Assembly: GCF_964340395.1 (NCBI RefSeq)
Contig: NC_135550.1
Span: forward strand, 23,574,176-23,638,175
DNA from: Glandiceps talaboti
Taxonomy: Eukaryota > Hemichordata > Enteropneusta > Spengelidae
DNA length: 64,000 nt
Direction: 5' to 3'
The notes under the pieces: generated by a model
The model's input: only the letters and a program-made list of their open reading frames with translations
What the model was told of the DNA's origin: nothing
Database searches by the model: none
Part shown: in pieces, positions 34,930 through 48,270 of the stretch
Numbering within the stretch: position 1 is the first letter of the stretch
Layout: each line of letters begins with the position of its first letter
Position numbers and translations under genes: made by a program

Positions 34930-36280
34930 GGAAACTTCAACATTTGTACAAATGATTTTCTAGAAATAATAGATACACACCCATGGATATACACGTCTCT
35001 CACATATATTTCATACATCAAAAATGTTCTTTGAGCTACAAAATGCATTATTTTCCATTTATACAAAGTCTTTAGTCTAGCTACTATACATGTAGTCAAT
35101 TTCTATGACCACTCTCCATGTATGGTGGAGATGATTGCAGTGTGTATGCTAACTATAAGACCACATAGTCTCTTGTCAATGTTATTTCACCTCATCCATC
35201 CTTCAACTGCTCACGATACGCCAGGTATTAGACAACTTACAACACAGCCAAGAGCAACCTTGTTCTTGGTGAAGAAATATGAAAGTAGATATCTCATTTC
35301 ATGGTATAATCCCTGTGTGCAACCAGAAAAACATCCTTAAGACTGCTGTGATATACACAGAATGATGAATATAAACAACACTTTATCCAAATGTTTGGTC
35401 TACTATTTATCATAATGTATTTACCCTAAATGTGACTACCTAATGTGACTGTTTGTTGAAGTAATACTTGTTTGGTTTAATACACAAAGATACCATAATT
35501 TTAATATTGGAGAAAAGTATGAGATAAGAAATATTATAAAAAATATCACTAGTAGTACAAAATGAATGATTACTGATATGTATGCCAACAATGTTACAAT
35601 CTAAATGACTGTGTATATCTTTGTAATCATAGCTAGAAGTATACAAATTGTTAGTGATATATTATCCACACAATATATTAGACATAAAGATAACATCAAC
35701 TTATGGACAATTTGAACTGTAATAAATCCTACTAAAATTGATTCCCCAAGTGAATTTATTGTGTGTAGTTCAATAGTTATTTTTATGCTATACAAACACA
35801 GGTTTAATGGCATATTCAATGAGTGAATGGATGTCATGCAATACTAGCTGTATGTTTAGACTCCAAATGTGAGCTTCAACTCTGATTTGACATAAAGTTG
35901 TAAAACTGATAAACTGGATTTTGGGTCCCATTCACACTGTACTTGACTCATCAGTGCTGACATAAATCACAATGTTATATAAAAATCATCAAATATTAGC
36001 ATAGCCTTCATTTGTTCCAATCATTTAGCAGTAAACCTGAATGTTGACCCTCGAAATTCTCCTTGTCTTGGAAACTAAATACACTTTTGTAATCCAATGG
36101 AATTTTGTGTCTGTCAAAACTACCCTCTTGTACTTGACCTAAATTAAACCCCACCTTGGCACCAACATAACTGTTCATATTTGGTTAACATTAGAGTCAC
36201 TCAGAGTTGACATTACTAGCTAAGTGTGAACCCCCTACCTGATTCTCCATGTGCTGACATGGCATATCAATCACCCCCCC
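34930..36280. other. Gene-free, no structure recognised
   Basis: A/T-rich sequence without a supportable exon; small ORFs near 35122, 35440 and 35601 have no recognisable domain. Confidence 0.4.
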
Positions 36281-36293
36281 TCCTTTCTCAACC

Positions 36294-36317
36294 TGTTTGT
36301 CTGTCTGTCTGTCTGCC

Positions 36318-36410
<93 letters not shown>

Positions 36411-36412
36411 GC
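36294..36412. repeat. (TGTC)n microsatellite
   Basis: About 29 nearly perfect ctgt units with two 'gcct' interruptions. The Cys-Leu-Ser-Val ORF across it is an artefact. Similar TGTC stretches accompany the tandem-repeat elements at 17380 and 17600. Confidence 0.95.
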
Positions 36413-36924
36413 CTATATGTTTAAAGAAACAAGGTTGGTTGGGATTTGGAAAATAGCGACAGTGGTATTGTAGCTCAATTAAAAATATTGAGGTTAATTC
36501 AGTTCGTATTTCACCGTAAGGGAGGCAATCCCATATGGTACTTCAAGTTTGCAGCTGCAATAGCAGATTTTATAAATTATTAAGTACCTATACATGTTTT
36601 GACCATGAATTCCTATGCTTTACTATTGCCATGGAGACAGTCACATATAGAATCAGATCATCTGTATTGAGCAATTTTATATGATCACACGTACATACTG
36701 ACTAAATATTAGACTGCATGCGTACAGCTGCAATACTAGGGCAATCGACTCTATCTGACCCAAAATCACAAAACTGTACCGTTGTTTCGAAGTGGACTTT
36801 TCTCAAAGAATATTTATAGATGGGACTGGTACATATTACAGATTTGGTCCAAGACTAGTCAGTAATTCATTCACTGTGCATGGCAAGACTGTAACACACA
36901 CCCAGAATCTACTCATAGACCTAT

Positions 36925-36953
36925 TGAATTGAATTGAATTGAATTGAATTGAT
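36925..36953. repeat. (TTGAA)n microsatellite, possible LINE tail
   Basis: Five units of ttgaa. It resembles the (TGAAC)n tail of the LINE at 24790 and may mark a dead LINE end, but no upstream LINE coding was seen. Confidence 0.6.
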
Positions 36954-37468
36954 ATTTATTCCACCAGAAAATGAAAACAATTCTTTGAAAGTAATACAAA
37001 ACAGAATTCTGGTGAGGGCCATGGAAATAGTTCCTGAGGAACTAATCAAAGTCCATACTAACCATGCCTATAGTCCTACAGTTCAGTTCTGCCAAAATTG
37101 TCACCATAGCCAATTTGCACAAATTAATCTGATCAATTTTATGCCTTGAAACACTGACATATGTTGATACCTTCGTTAACGTTCTAATGGTAACATACAC
37201 AAATAAATATGGTAAATTGGTGATGGATCCACATGTTTGGAAATTTTCAAAACAAAAAACCATAAATTGGACCATCTTAGTTTCATAATACACTGTATGA
37301 ACACTCATCTTAACACCACTACGAGTATTTCTCAAAACATTTTACTAACATCAGCTCCATAGTTTTGGAGTTTATTCTTTGACCAAATTTGCATATCATG
37401 AATGTGGTTCCCTCCCTTTGAACACTTACACATCTAAATATTCTGGGGAACATCAGATTTCAATATAG

Positions 37469-37867
37469 ACTAGAATTCTAAACTGTAAACAGTATAACGT
37501 ATTAAAAACTTCATTACTAATACCAGTCTAGTCAAGCTGATTACCAAAGGTGTTAAATTGTGGTGCTTCCCTGTAGCACAAAGGGCGCATGTCAGTAGTA
37601 ATCCATCACAAACTGACAGGCTGTTGCCATTGCTCATTAATATTCACTTGATACAGAAACGTTTTTGACCTTGCAGTGATACGCAAATGTCCGACCAGGA
37701 CTCCACTAAAATCACGTGGGGATGCGATAACATCATCGTGTTTATATGAACACAGTTGGGGGGAACACAGATATATGTGTTCGAACAACCGTCTTAACTA
37801 GACTGGTATTAGTAATGAAGTTTTTAATACGTAATACTGTACAAGTTTAGAATTCTAATTAAAACTA
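37469..37867. mobile_element. 399-bp MITE with about 60-bp inverted ends
   Basis: The left arm (agaattctaaact, acgtattaaaaacttcatta, ctaataccagtctagt) is repeated inverted at about 37793-37855 with few changes. The same 12 bases, atttcaatatag, flank it at 37457-37468 and 37868-37879 and may be a target duplication. The middle (37560-37785) is unique and non-coding. Confidence 0.7.
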
Positions 37868-38609
37868 ATTTCAATATAGGAAGATAAACCTACCGAGACT
37901 GCATCTTTCGCAGATGTGCTAAAACATATATCCAATATATGAAGTTCAGTTTCATAGGGTCATGAAGAATGTAACTGCTTTGTCAAGTGTGGCCTTCAAC
38001 AGATTCACTAAATTACAGACCTGTTTATTACAGATGCCATGAGTGTTTAACATGACAGTATCTCTTCATTCTATCTTTGACAGTTTGGCTACTCACTTCT
38101 AAAGGTGAATCATTTCAGAATCTCTTTTACTTTCATTTCTCAGCATTGAACCCTTATATCTCTTTGGAACTTGTGAAGTCAGTCCATTGTGATTTAACTT
38201 TTTTATTTCACTTTATCTATTTTTAGTTGTCAATTTATCCAATATCAATTCAATATCCATTTTACAATCTATTAGGGAAACCATTTTGATTTGTTGTGTT
38301 TTTCATCATAACAATGTAAAAATGACGAGTCAGTTAATTATTTTAAAAAAGGGAAATAGAAAAAAAACCTATATGTGTATATGTTGATAATGTTTTCAAT
38401 TCAGAATCATACTTTTATCTAGTCTGGTCTGGATGCTTTAGAAATGGTAATCAAAGTCAGAAAGAAACACCATTCATTTTATTATAGGTTGCAAAGTTCA
38501 GAGATAAAATGTTTATATTCAGAATTGCTGTGTCTTGTCCTATCAGAAAGCCATTTTAAAAAAATGACTTTTAACATTGGATCCATATCAGATGTGATAT
38601 TTCACCGCC

Positions 38610-38690
38610 ATTAGGAGATTGGGAGGAATGTCTGTTGAAAATACATTAAAATTTTTTGATACAACCATAGTATTGGAAAACTGATACTAA
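38610..38690 (+). mobile_element. LINE fragment, same family as 21835-24805
   Basis: It translates to a piece like AIRRLGGMSVENTLKFFDTT, matching AIRSLGGMSVENAFKIFDAP of the LINE at 23210-23270. A short relic with no frame on either side. Confidence 0.7.
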
Positions 38691-38857
38691 ATGTTATCAA
38701 GAATGATTGATCTGGGAATAGGTATATGATAAATGATATTTTTCACCGGGTCCCATGATATGTCCTTGTAGTGATGCCATTTTACTATCAGTGATAGCTA
38801 TAGAGGGTGGCAATTAAAAAAAAGGTTTCATTGAACCAAAGAAATACAGGGTTAGTC

Positions 38858-38876
38858 GGGGGGGGGGGGGGGGGGA
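38858..38876. repeat. Poly(G) run
   Basis: About 19 G in a row. No associated gene; sequencing length errors are likely here. Confidence 0.8.
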
Positions 38877-38879
38877 AAC

Positions 38880-41200
38880 ATAAAAAGAGTTGTCCTTGTT
38901 TGATGAACACTACGTCACAACAAAGCAGACAGATCAAATTTTATGTTGTTTTTACTAGGATATAAAAAACGCAAATACAGCAAAACCATCCATTAACATT
39001 TCAAACCTTTGCAATTACCATTACAACTCTCATCTTGGTGATTAGTGACCTCATGGTTGAACTTACATTCATAGAGGTTTCAAATTGTAATGACAAGACA
39101 CCATTAATCTTTTAAACTGACTAAAAACCTAGATTGTCAAAATTTTTTGCTCATCATGCACGTTTATCCTGACAGTACCATTAGACAGACATTAAACATA
39201 ATCTCGCTAATTTCTCAAAGTGATTCCAAATGGCCCATACGACAACCTGGAGAATTGTTCTTTATATGTCTTTTAGCCAGTAAATGCAAAGCTAACTAGT
39301 CAAAATTGCATGATAAATGAGAAAACAGAGTCAAAACAGGTGATTGGCAACCAATCTGAGCAGCTAGGATCTTACTGTTCTCCCATTTGGGGGATTATAA
39401 CACCATAGAGGAGAGAGCTTCATGTCAGTATAGTAAGAAATGGCATACAGTAATAATTCTGACTCGTCAGAATTTATCTGAGAGTGATGAATCTTCTTTC
39501 AATGATGACTTTACCATGTTTGATGGATCAATTGGGTTTTTTTATGTAGTTTTTGTGTCTTACAATAGCAGCAATAGTGAAAATGCTTATCCTAGTTATT
39601 TTGGAGAGTTACATGTAGCTTATATCTGAGGTTGATCCTCAAATTCTATTGGACCTCAACAAAACTAGGCACTCAACTACTTTACAATTTGATATAAAAA
39701 TGCCTCTAATGACAACCAGAATGCATTGACTCAAAAAACTAACACGAACCAAGCATAATGTTACAATTGTCATCCATCCCAGAAGTTGATCACTAAAGTT
39801 CAGTAATTTTATGGAGTAGGCCTTTCACTGTGCAATATCTTACCCACAACTCTCTCTGATTGGTATGCTTGGAAGTTCCTTATTTTATAACTTCTTCAAT
39901 AACCCATATTTGCCAACATTTTAAGCATAGTAATTACGTTTAATTAATATGTAACAAAAGTACGTTTGGGGAATCAAAAATAAAGTTCTAAATTTTGCTT
40001 AAAATGTGCTAACAAGTAAATGAAACATGTACTGTAAATAAAACACTTTTCAATGTCAAAGTATCAATAACTTGGGTAGACAGTGTGCATGATGAGTTTT
40101 AGTATGTAAATTTCTTTTGTCATACCTATTCAAATAAATCTATATCTTCGGCAAAGTCATAACAGGTGCATATATTTTCCTTAGTTTTGTGGAAAATATT
40201 TTGTATGTCTTTCAAGAAAATCTGTTGACAAATTTCTAAAATTGCTATTCCTTCTACAATAAATCATTGATACCAAAACCAATGAAAATATATATTCAGA
40301 AACTCATCAGTGTCAATTCTACGTTTTGAAAATGGCAAAAATATTCATACAAAATCCTGTACACAGGTGAGATTTGTCTGACTTCAATGAGCTGATGTCC
40401 AACAGTACAAATCAGGGAGAGTTGTGGGTAAAATCTTGTACAGTGCCTTTGACTTCCTTGGCACAAAAATTAAAGCCTAATTTTTTTGTCGATATATGAA
40501 ATGAAAGTGACCTGTCAATGTTTCACAGTTTTTGCTGTGGTCTTGTATAATCACATGCTCAGCTAATTGTGACAGCAACTTCATATATTATTTTCAGCCA
40601 TGGTTGTCTCTTATGGAGCCTGATCTATGTAAAACTTATAATCAGACTGATCAGAGGTTGGATTTGTCAAGTTGTTGTGGACTCAAACTATTACATGGTC
40701 ACGGTGTACAAGTGATAATGTGAAGCTGTAGATGGGTATTGTTCTCTTTGTGAGTTAACATTCAAATCCCAGATGTACATGTAGCCAATCAAAATCCACC
40801 TTACAGGATTGAAGCTGAAAACAAACTCATCTGACCCACCATAACAATAACAACAACACCGCTGTCTGCAATTTACCCTTTTTGAACAGAGTGTTCTGAA
40901 ATACGTACCTGTAAGTTTTTGACTCATCCTACCAACATGTGAGATACTAACATTACCGGCAGTGGGAGTCAGTCAGATGTAGGGGCAGTGACCAAGACCA
41001 ACACATGAACATATAATACAAAGGACAATATTAAAGCAAAGAGTACTGCTAATAGTGAATAAATAGCTGTCCACTACGTTGGATTTTAATTGCATTTGCA
41101 CATGTTCAATCACTAATAAGAAAATATTTTCCATCTACAGCAATAGTCTATAGCAATAGTTTGTGATTACCTGAAGTCATCACCACAACTATTTGTACAT
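38880..41200. other. Gene-free, no structure recognised
   Basis: A/T-rich. ORFs at 39387, 40532 and 40691 are 60-80 codons with no domain or splice context. Confidence 0.4.
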
Positions 41201-41208
41201 CAATGTTT

Positions 41209-41456
41209 TAGCCTGACTGTCTTTCTGTGCCTTTTTTGCTACTGTACATTTAATCTAAAACAAAGTCGTCACCTCGCTCTGTAGCACTGAATACTAATGC
41301 GTACTGATAGGAACTGCAATTGCCGAAGGCACGAACGTGCCTCCGGCACTCGCTGATCAGTACGTGGTTATAGTATTGCTCTGGATCGAAGCGAGGTGAC
41401 AACTTTAGTTTTAGAGAAAACGTAGCAAAAAGGCACGAACGACTGTCGACAGTCTA
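41209..41456. mobile_element. Fold-back element, copy B
   Basis: Diverged copy of the element at 5282-5506 in the same orientation: 'taatctaaaacaaagtcgtc', 'agcactgaatactaatgcgt', 'cgctgatcagtacg' and the terminal gactgtcgacagtcta are shared. The left end is decayed (gactgtctttctgtgcc). It has about 25 extra central bases (gcacgaacgtgcc, itself palindromic). Confidence 0.75.
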
Positions 41457-42861
41457 TGTTTTAGCATGGCAATTCGATAATTTTCCTGTTAAACAGAAGT
41501 AGATGTCCTGTCAAAATCAAAATTATGGACTGTCCTTGAGCAACTTTTCTTACTGAGAAATATAATGGTTTGACTTTCTTACAATCCTTGTCTCGAATGC
41601 TTGGGTGTTTGAGACAGACTTCTTTAGCATTTGAAGGTTTTAAGTAAACAAGTACTCTAAAACAGAGCACATCAAAGGATGTGTCAATCCAAGTTGACAG
41701 ATCAGAAGTTTGTGCCTCAAGCACCACATGAAAGACAACACTGCATAAGAAGTGACACTTTGAAGAAGTGTGTAACTGCATAGCTGTGTTCTGTTGACTC
41801 AAAACTGATGTATCCCATCGTGTGTTTTGTTTTACAATAATATGTCAGATCCTCAAAAAATGCTTTAAATAGAACTTTTTGTCCAAAAGTTGATGTCTCA
41901 AAAACTGCAATGCATGACAATGATTTGTTTCTGACATCAAGTGTATCCACGTTTTCAAACACCATGACTGTTTAAATAGTTTATCAATCATTCAATATTT
42001 ACATCAAAGCCTGGAAAGTAGCGAGATATAGATTTGATTATTTTAAACATTAATCATGTCTGCAATGGATTCAGTAGCAGATTTATAATATTTCCTTTTT
42101 AGGAAAATTCCGAAAGGAATCATTATGACAAACATTTGCATAGATGTTGTTTTGGTAGGATCATATGGATAAAGAGCAGTAGACAAACAGCCATTAGAAA
42201 TATATCTCTGATTCAGAAAGCATTTGCGATGTTGGTTTTCTTCCTTCAAACATACCTCAATTTTACTGAAGTCGTGACCAAAATAAATTTACTATAATTG
42301 CATCATAAAATCTGTACGTCCATCAATACATTTTTTCCACAAATACTCTTAGAGTACAAGATAAAAATATCGGATGATCCAATAATAAAAAAAATTGAAA
42401 TTTGACTGATCTTACTTTTGGAAAATTGTTAATGGCATGAGTATAAATACTGCTGTACAAAATCAATCATATGTATCTTTTTCTGCATACACACTTAGAT
42501 TTCAAAAAGATCTCAGACACAAATGTTTTGCAAAATATGATCTAGCATGTCTGTGCCTCACAGAAAATTTGATATGTGCTAAATACTTGCAAATTTCCAT
42601 TAGAATTTACAATACTCGTATTTCCACAAATTTCATTTGTACAACTCTGAGCAAATAAAGAAACAAAGCCTTGTTTTGAGCCTAAAATTGCATTAATTTA
42701 CTTCAATACCAACAAGTTTGAATAGCAGTGCTGCCATGTTATTCGATGCATATTAACTGTGTTAAATGGACATTGTTAGATACTTGAACACTTTCAGTAA
42801 AATGTCTTTCAATTCTTGGTACTCTAATATCTAAAATACTCACAGAATGTAGCGTGCCGAT

Positions 42862-43083
42862 CAATCTGAATAAAATCCGATGTGGTGAAAGTGGCTAGAT
42901 GTCCTTATTTACCTCTATTCATCGTGTTGTGACGTTTGTTTTGTTCGGAGTGATCGCCGCCTTCCCAAAGGAAGAAAGGCATTTGCCAGGGGAAAAAAAA
43001 CTCACGTAAAAGACGCAATAACGATGGAATAAAGGTAAATACAGGAAAACCAGCCTATCTAACATCAGATTTTAATCAGATTG
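42862..43083. mobile_element. 222-bp palindromic MITE with 9-bp target duplication
   Basis: The inverted ends are caatctgaataaaatccgat at 42862 and, at the right, its mirrored form ending ttaatcagattg at 43083. Flanking cgtgccgat at 42853-42861 and 43084-43092 is an exact 9-bp target duplication, typical of Mutator-like elements. Inner parts (ttacctctattcatcg and cgatggaataaaggtaa) also pair. A similar end motif, aaattttaatcagattg, occurs alone at 49448. Confidence 0.8.
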
Positions 43084-43877
43084 CGTGCCGATCTGCTTCA
43101 TGTGGTTGCCAATACATTCACATCAAATAAAATCCACAACATGTATATTAAAACAGGATGAAAAAGTAGTTGCTATGGCAATCTCTGAATGTAAAAATTC
43201 AAAGATTTTCCAACGTTGACTAAAATGTGTATTGATTGAGTGAAATACGTTTATAATACATATATAATCATATTGTGTGTCTAGTAGCACTGGCAAATCT
43301 TCCACTGTGTATAAACAATCAAGATATTAAAATCAATAACATCATTCAAATTTCCATACTACAATTCATACACACAAAGAAACTAGCTGTCATATGACTC
43401 TGTCTTTAAGGACTGCTGCAGCTCTTTCTCACATATCATATTGTATGCATTTCACAACAGAAAGGCAATATTTCTAACTACTGTTTTCAAGACAGATGGC
43501 TGACATCAGACTAACCTACCCTTTTCAAATGAAAAACATTACATCTAGGATATTACTAAAACAATTAAAGCTACAACTCAATATCATAAGAAGTACCTAT
43601 TGGAAAAAAGTGGCCTCAAAATAGATATTCAGCGCTGTGTGTTTTTTACTGAACAGAATCGTCACTGGTCAATTAGACTATTAGTATGTTACCTTTGCAG
43701 TGCTCACCTTAACATGAGAAAGGGAAAATATTAGAGAAACCATTCAACTCCCATAATTATTAAAAGCATGCACACAAGAATATGTCTGGATATCCTTCAT
43801 GAGCTAGGCAATTGGATGATGAAGAGATGCTATCGATACACAATGCAATACATCCATACTAAGTAATACACAGTACA

Positions 43878-43970
43878 GTTCAGTACAGTACAGTACAGTA
43901 CTGTATAGTACGGTATGGTACGGAGTGGTGCGGTACGGTACAGTACAGTACAGTACAGTATAGTATAATA
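43878..43970. repeat. Pentanucleotide (AGTAC)n repeat with mirror halves
   Basis: Runs of 'cagta' flank a G-rich core (tacggtatggtacggagtgg). Because agtac/gtact is near self-complementary, the tract can fold on itself. ORFs across it are artefacts. Confidence 0.85.
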
Positions 43971-44459
43971 ATCACAGATATTGTCCCCATGAGTACCATG
44001 CTTCTCTGCACATGCTTAGACCACAGGGTTTGTAAAACTGGCCTATGAATTTGTTTACTAATTTGTCTATTTTTATTTTTAAAGTTAAAAAAATAATATC
44101 TACAAGGTGTCATATGACTTTTAAAAATGAAGAGAACAATTTGAAAAGTTGATTTTGTGTGATTTCATTTCTGAATTCCTTTGGTGGTTTTAGTTTCAGA
44201 AGTTCAAACTTTACTAAGGCTATCTTGTTAATTTGTGCCAGGTTTGAAAAGAAATTGGATGTTGCATGTCTGAGAAATGATGTATTACGAACACACGGCA
44301 GATGGAGCCCATTGTAATAGTCTTTCCTTCTGGGTACTAAATATTCACCCTACATGTATCGCAAGAATTCATTCTGATGGTCATAAGAGCTAACATTAAT
44401 GGCATGGCATGGTAGCACATATATATTCCAATTAATCTCATGTTGTAGAGACCATTACA

Positions 44460-44870
44460 GTGGTTGCTATGCAACAGATTTCAGGAATTGAATTTTACCC
44501 AATAATCATACTAGTTTTGGCCCATACCAATCGATAACACCCCAAGATAAATTGTTGCTATGGGTATGGTCGAGGTTGCTATGGCATTTTTGTACTTGTG
44601 TAGTTGCATTCTTTCACATACACTTTGAACACTCCTGGGAACATCCTATAAACCATCCATTTTAATATCATATCAATCAGCCACCATTTTTAGGAGTTAA
44701 CCTTTTTGACAAAAGGTTAAATCTTAAATCCCTGCCAAGTATCATTGCAATCTGCAGTCAAGCAGCTGTTTACACAGAGACAGACAGACAGAGAGACAGA
44801 CAGACGCACACAAGATAGATAGACAGATACAGTATGAATTGAACATATAATACCTCCATTCAACTGCATG
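44460..44870. repeat. Gttgctatgg-type repeat with CAGA-rich tail
   Basis: 'gttgctatgcaaca', 'gttgctatgggtatggtcg' and 'gttgctatggca' recur, followed by 'caagtatcattgcaatctgc', a CAGA-rich stretch (44776-44810) and 'ataatacctcc' near 44850. The same order is seen at 27560-28000 and 17300-17460. Probably a member of the tandem-repeat element class. Confidence 0.5.
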
Positions 44871-44879
44871 GACTACATG

Positions 44880-46150
44880 ATTGGTTTCAGTGTCAAGGAC
44901 AAGTTTGGTAGCAGTGTTATAAGCAACCACATCTTAAGTCAAACAAGAGCTGCTACTGACCTGCTCATGGAATTCTTTGTTTTTTGTGGCGTGCAATATA
45001 TTAAAGTTAGACTTTTGCCATTATGTTTATCATGTCTTCTGTACTTGTTTGTAATCAGCAAAAACTCTCTAAGTACTCATTACTACATTTATGAAATCTG
45101 CATACTACATCATAAACACAATATACATCACTTCCATATATTATACTTGTATGCATGATAACACTGAAAATAAAACAGAGTTTTTTTCAAACAACAAGAA
45201 ATCAAAGTTGGCATGCGCAGTTTAAAATTCATGCATAAAGAAACACATTCATCCAATCTGATTAAACCTTGGATCTGATTTAGAAATATGGCTTGAATCA
45301 ATGAATGAATGCTTTATTTACTTTGTGCTGTTCAATCAAAGTAGGTCTGCACAGTTTTCATTGATTATTCAGTGATTTTTATGGATTCAGGGTATGATTT
45401 GATTACTATGAACTGCTTCTTATCAAAACCAATTACTTATTAATAACAATTATTCACACATGTAGACACATCAACAAACAAACAAACAAAACATTTGAAT
45501 TTCCAAACGAAAACTCATCTGTATTCATATATCAAAAATATTTGTTCAAAACCACTCTTGATGCCAAGTAGAGGACTGAATTATCTCTAATCTAGACTAG
45601 TTCCACACAAAAGTCTTTGATAACATACCCACTATTTAGATTCTGTGACCTACCAGACATGGGAGCACACTACCAACTATAACCCTTTATTAGGCATATT
45701 TGTCCCTATAGTTTTGAATGAGTTTACTTTTCTACAAAGATTTGAATTTGTGTGAGTAGGCTTTGCATACAACTGCACGATACAATACAGCATACATGTA
45801 GTTTAGTTCTGCTCATTGTGATGGCTATACATAATATGTAGTCCACAGAAATTTTATCTACTTACTTGATCGTACCAGTTAAACCATGACAATCATACTC
45901 CTTCTAAGGTGGTCTCTCAAAATTCCTAGATGGTACAGTTGCTGGCTGTGTTCAAGCTAACGACATATTAAATTAGAACATTACAGCGTCACAAGCTGGA
46001 ATCCTTACACTGCAGTTCCCCATTTAGTCAGTGAATACTAGTATGTATATACACTACTGCCACACTGCATTTCAAAGTCTATCAATTATCCAAACGTTGC
46101 CGTGCTAACCTACATTCATTCTGATCATAATAATATGTACATTTGGAGGT
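44880..46150. other. Gene-free, no structure recognised
   Basis: A 96-codon ORF at 44868 has no domain; otherwise A/T-rich sequence without clear repeats. Confidence 0.4.
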
Positions 46151-46152
46151 AA

Positions 46153-46765
46153 GGGAGCATTCAGTAATTTAAAGGGGGGGGGCAAAAAGATTGGGTAGGG
46201 GGTCAAATCAGTTCTGAAAATTCTTAGGCAACATTTTGGAATTACCGATGTGAGAGGGTCACATTTTACTTTGACTCACTGTATTATCTCTTTTGTAATT
46301 TTGGCATATTCTCACCTCTGCTACCCATTGTCACATATTCCACAACTTCCTGTGAATATCCCAACACTGACACTAATTTATCATAATATCGGAATATATG
46401 ATTCAAATTGCTGCTGACAACCATGGATTGAATCAATACTTAGTTTTGATATGAGGAAAGGATTGGATCTCACAGAAATAGTCTGGATGCCAATATGGTA
46501 TGAATGATCTGATGAAGGATATAGCACTAGACTACACAGGAATGAAGGGTGGACAGTGTGGCAAAATATTGGTGACAATGTGGTGGACTATAGGGATGTT
46601 GACCAAAGTCCTAACAAGGTTGGTAGTGCACTCATCTAGTCAATTAGATCCATGCAGTACACACAAATTCACAGTGGTGGTAGTAGTGGGAAACAACCAA
46701 TCACTTTTAAATATGCAACAGATTGACCCCCCCCCCCCCCATACTGTGATTATTGAAGGCTCCCT
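46153..46765. mobile_element. 613-bp interspersed repeat with 17-bp inverted ends and TAA flanks
   Basis: The left end gggagcattcagtaatt is mirrored by gattattgaaggctccc at the right. TAA lies on both sides (46150-46152 and 46766-46768), as PIF/Harbinger elements leave. G-rich (46179-46187) and C-rich (46727-46740) runs sit just inside the ends. An opposite-orientation relative is at 6992-7732. The 100-codon ORF at 46500 is not a recognisable transposase. Confidence 0.7.
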
Positions 46766-47237
46766 AAACCCTGTTGATTTAATCCCAACCTTGTCATTTT
46801 AATGCTAAAGTAGAACCGTGATCGAGTTTGGTAATACACACAATATTTGACAAATTCTGCCCCAGAGAATATAATACAGTGTAGTACTTATCAATAATGG
46901 CCTGTATTAACATCTTCATCTATAAATTAGGTGTTTTATAATATACTTCTCACAATGTTACACCCACACATGTACATGTACATATACCTACAAAATGCAG
47001 TTGCTGCAGATATATTGTGGACATTATCAATAATACCTTTTCTTCTAAAATCCAGGCTATATTCTCTTGTGTTTTTAACACAATACATATTACCATCTGT
47101 CCAATTTTATGCTATTATTAGCTTATTTTATTATTAATCAGCATCTCATTCCATCTCATCTTGGCACATACTTAACTTCAATGCTTGGTAGTCTGATTTA
47201 TCCTGGTAAATTGTTGTAGACCTTGGCCCATGATGAC

Positions 47238-47242
47238 CCCCC

Positions 47243-47273
<31 letters not shown>

Positions 47274-47280
47274 ATATATA
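47238..47280. repeat. Poly(C)-(CA)n tract
   Basis: About 22 C followed by (ca) and (ta) repeats. Low complexity only. Confidence 0.85.
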
Positions 47281-47399
47281 ATATTCGCATGACAGGTATT
47301 TTTTTATCGTGACTCAGTGTGGACTGCTTGACTGTCTTGCATCTACTTTATAAGATCCCGGGTTAGCACTATCATATTTATAATTATTGACTACACAGG

Positions 47400-48270
47400 G
47401 TAAATATATTCGAAAAGGAGTTTAATAGCATCTTGGCAGTGAAAGGTAGGAAAGCTTGAGAAGGGAATATGTACATCTCTGATGGGGGTCCTAGGGGGTC
47501 TCCCCCTAGAAGCCCTGGAGGTTTTTAACTCTGAAAAGTCAATTTTGAGACTATTCAGACCCTTTCAGACAATAATTTCCAAGCCTTACAAGACAACACC
47601 AACATGTAAAAAGCAACTACATAAGGTTGAAATACTTTTGAAATATACTTTGAAAGCATCTTGACAGTAAGAGGGGAAGAGCTTGAGACTGGATATGTCC
47701 ACCTCATGTGGGGGGTCTGAGGGGGGTCTCCCTCTAGAAACCCTGGAGGATTTTTACTCTTAAAGCCAATATTTAGGCTATTCAGACCCTTTCAAGCAAG
47801 AACTTAATCCATGCTTTACAAGACAGCAAGTATCAGAAACTATTCTTTATAACTTACACTAAGGGTTGAAATATGTTCATAAAAAGTTTAAATGGGATCA
47901 TTATATACATGTAGTAAAGGTCAGCACATCTATAATGGTAGTATCATTGGTAGGGGAGATTTGGAGTTTAAGGCAATTTTAGACTATCTTGGCAAACGTT
48001 TCAGATCTTGAAAAGACAATATCATATCAAATTAGAATAGGGTGAAAATATTTAAGAAAAGTTTCATACCATTATGACAGTAAAAAGGTTGTTGGTGCAT
48101 CTGATTGTTGGTTGAATGTATGAGTGACCTCTGGGGGTGAGGGAGTCCTTGGGGTTTTCCCCCTGGCAGATCTGGAGTTTTTTGCTTGAGATACTAAGGC
48201 AATGTTTAGGTTATTCATAACCTTTGAGGAAATATTTCCAAGCTTCGAAAAGCTAACGTAAAACGTTTTT
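47400..48270. repeat. Diverged tandem repeat, four units of about 220 bp
   Basis: Units near 47415, 47645, 47880 and 48060 share 'gcatcttggcagtgaaagg', 'gggggtctccccctagaa', 'ccctggaggtttttactct' and 'ctattcagaccctttcag'. The first two are most alike. The ggggtctcccc core is a short palindrome. No coding capacity. Confidence 0.7.

Noticed and set aside
36226-36456. Cys/Leu/Ser/Val-rich ORF
   Set aside because: Pure (TGTC)n microsatellite translation.
43880-44113. 77-codon minus-strand ORF
   Set aside because: Half of it is the AGTAC pentanucleotide repeat; no domain in the rest.
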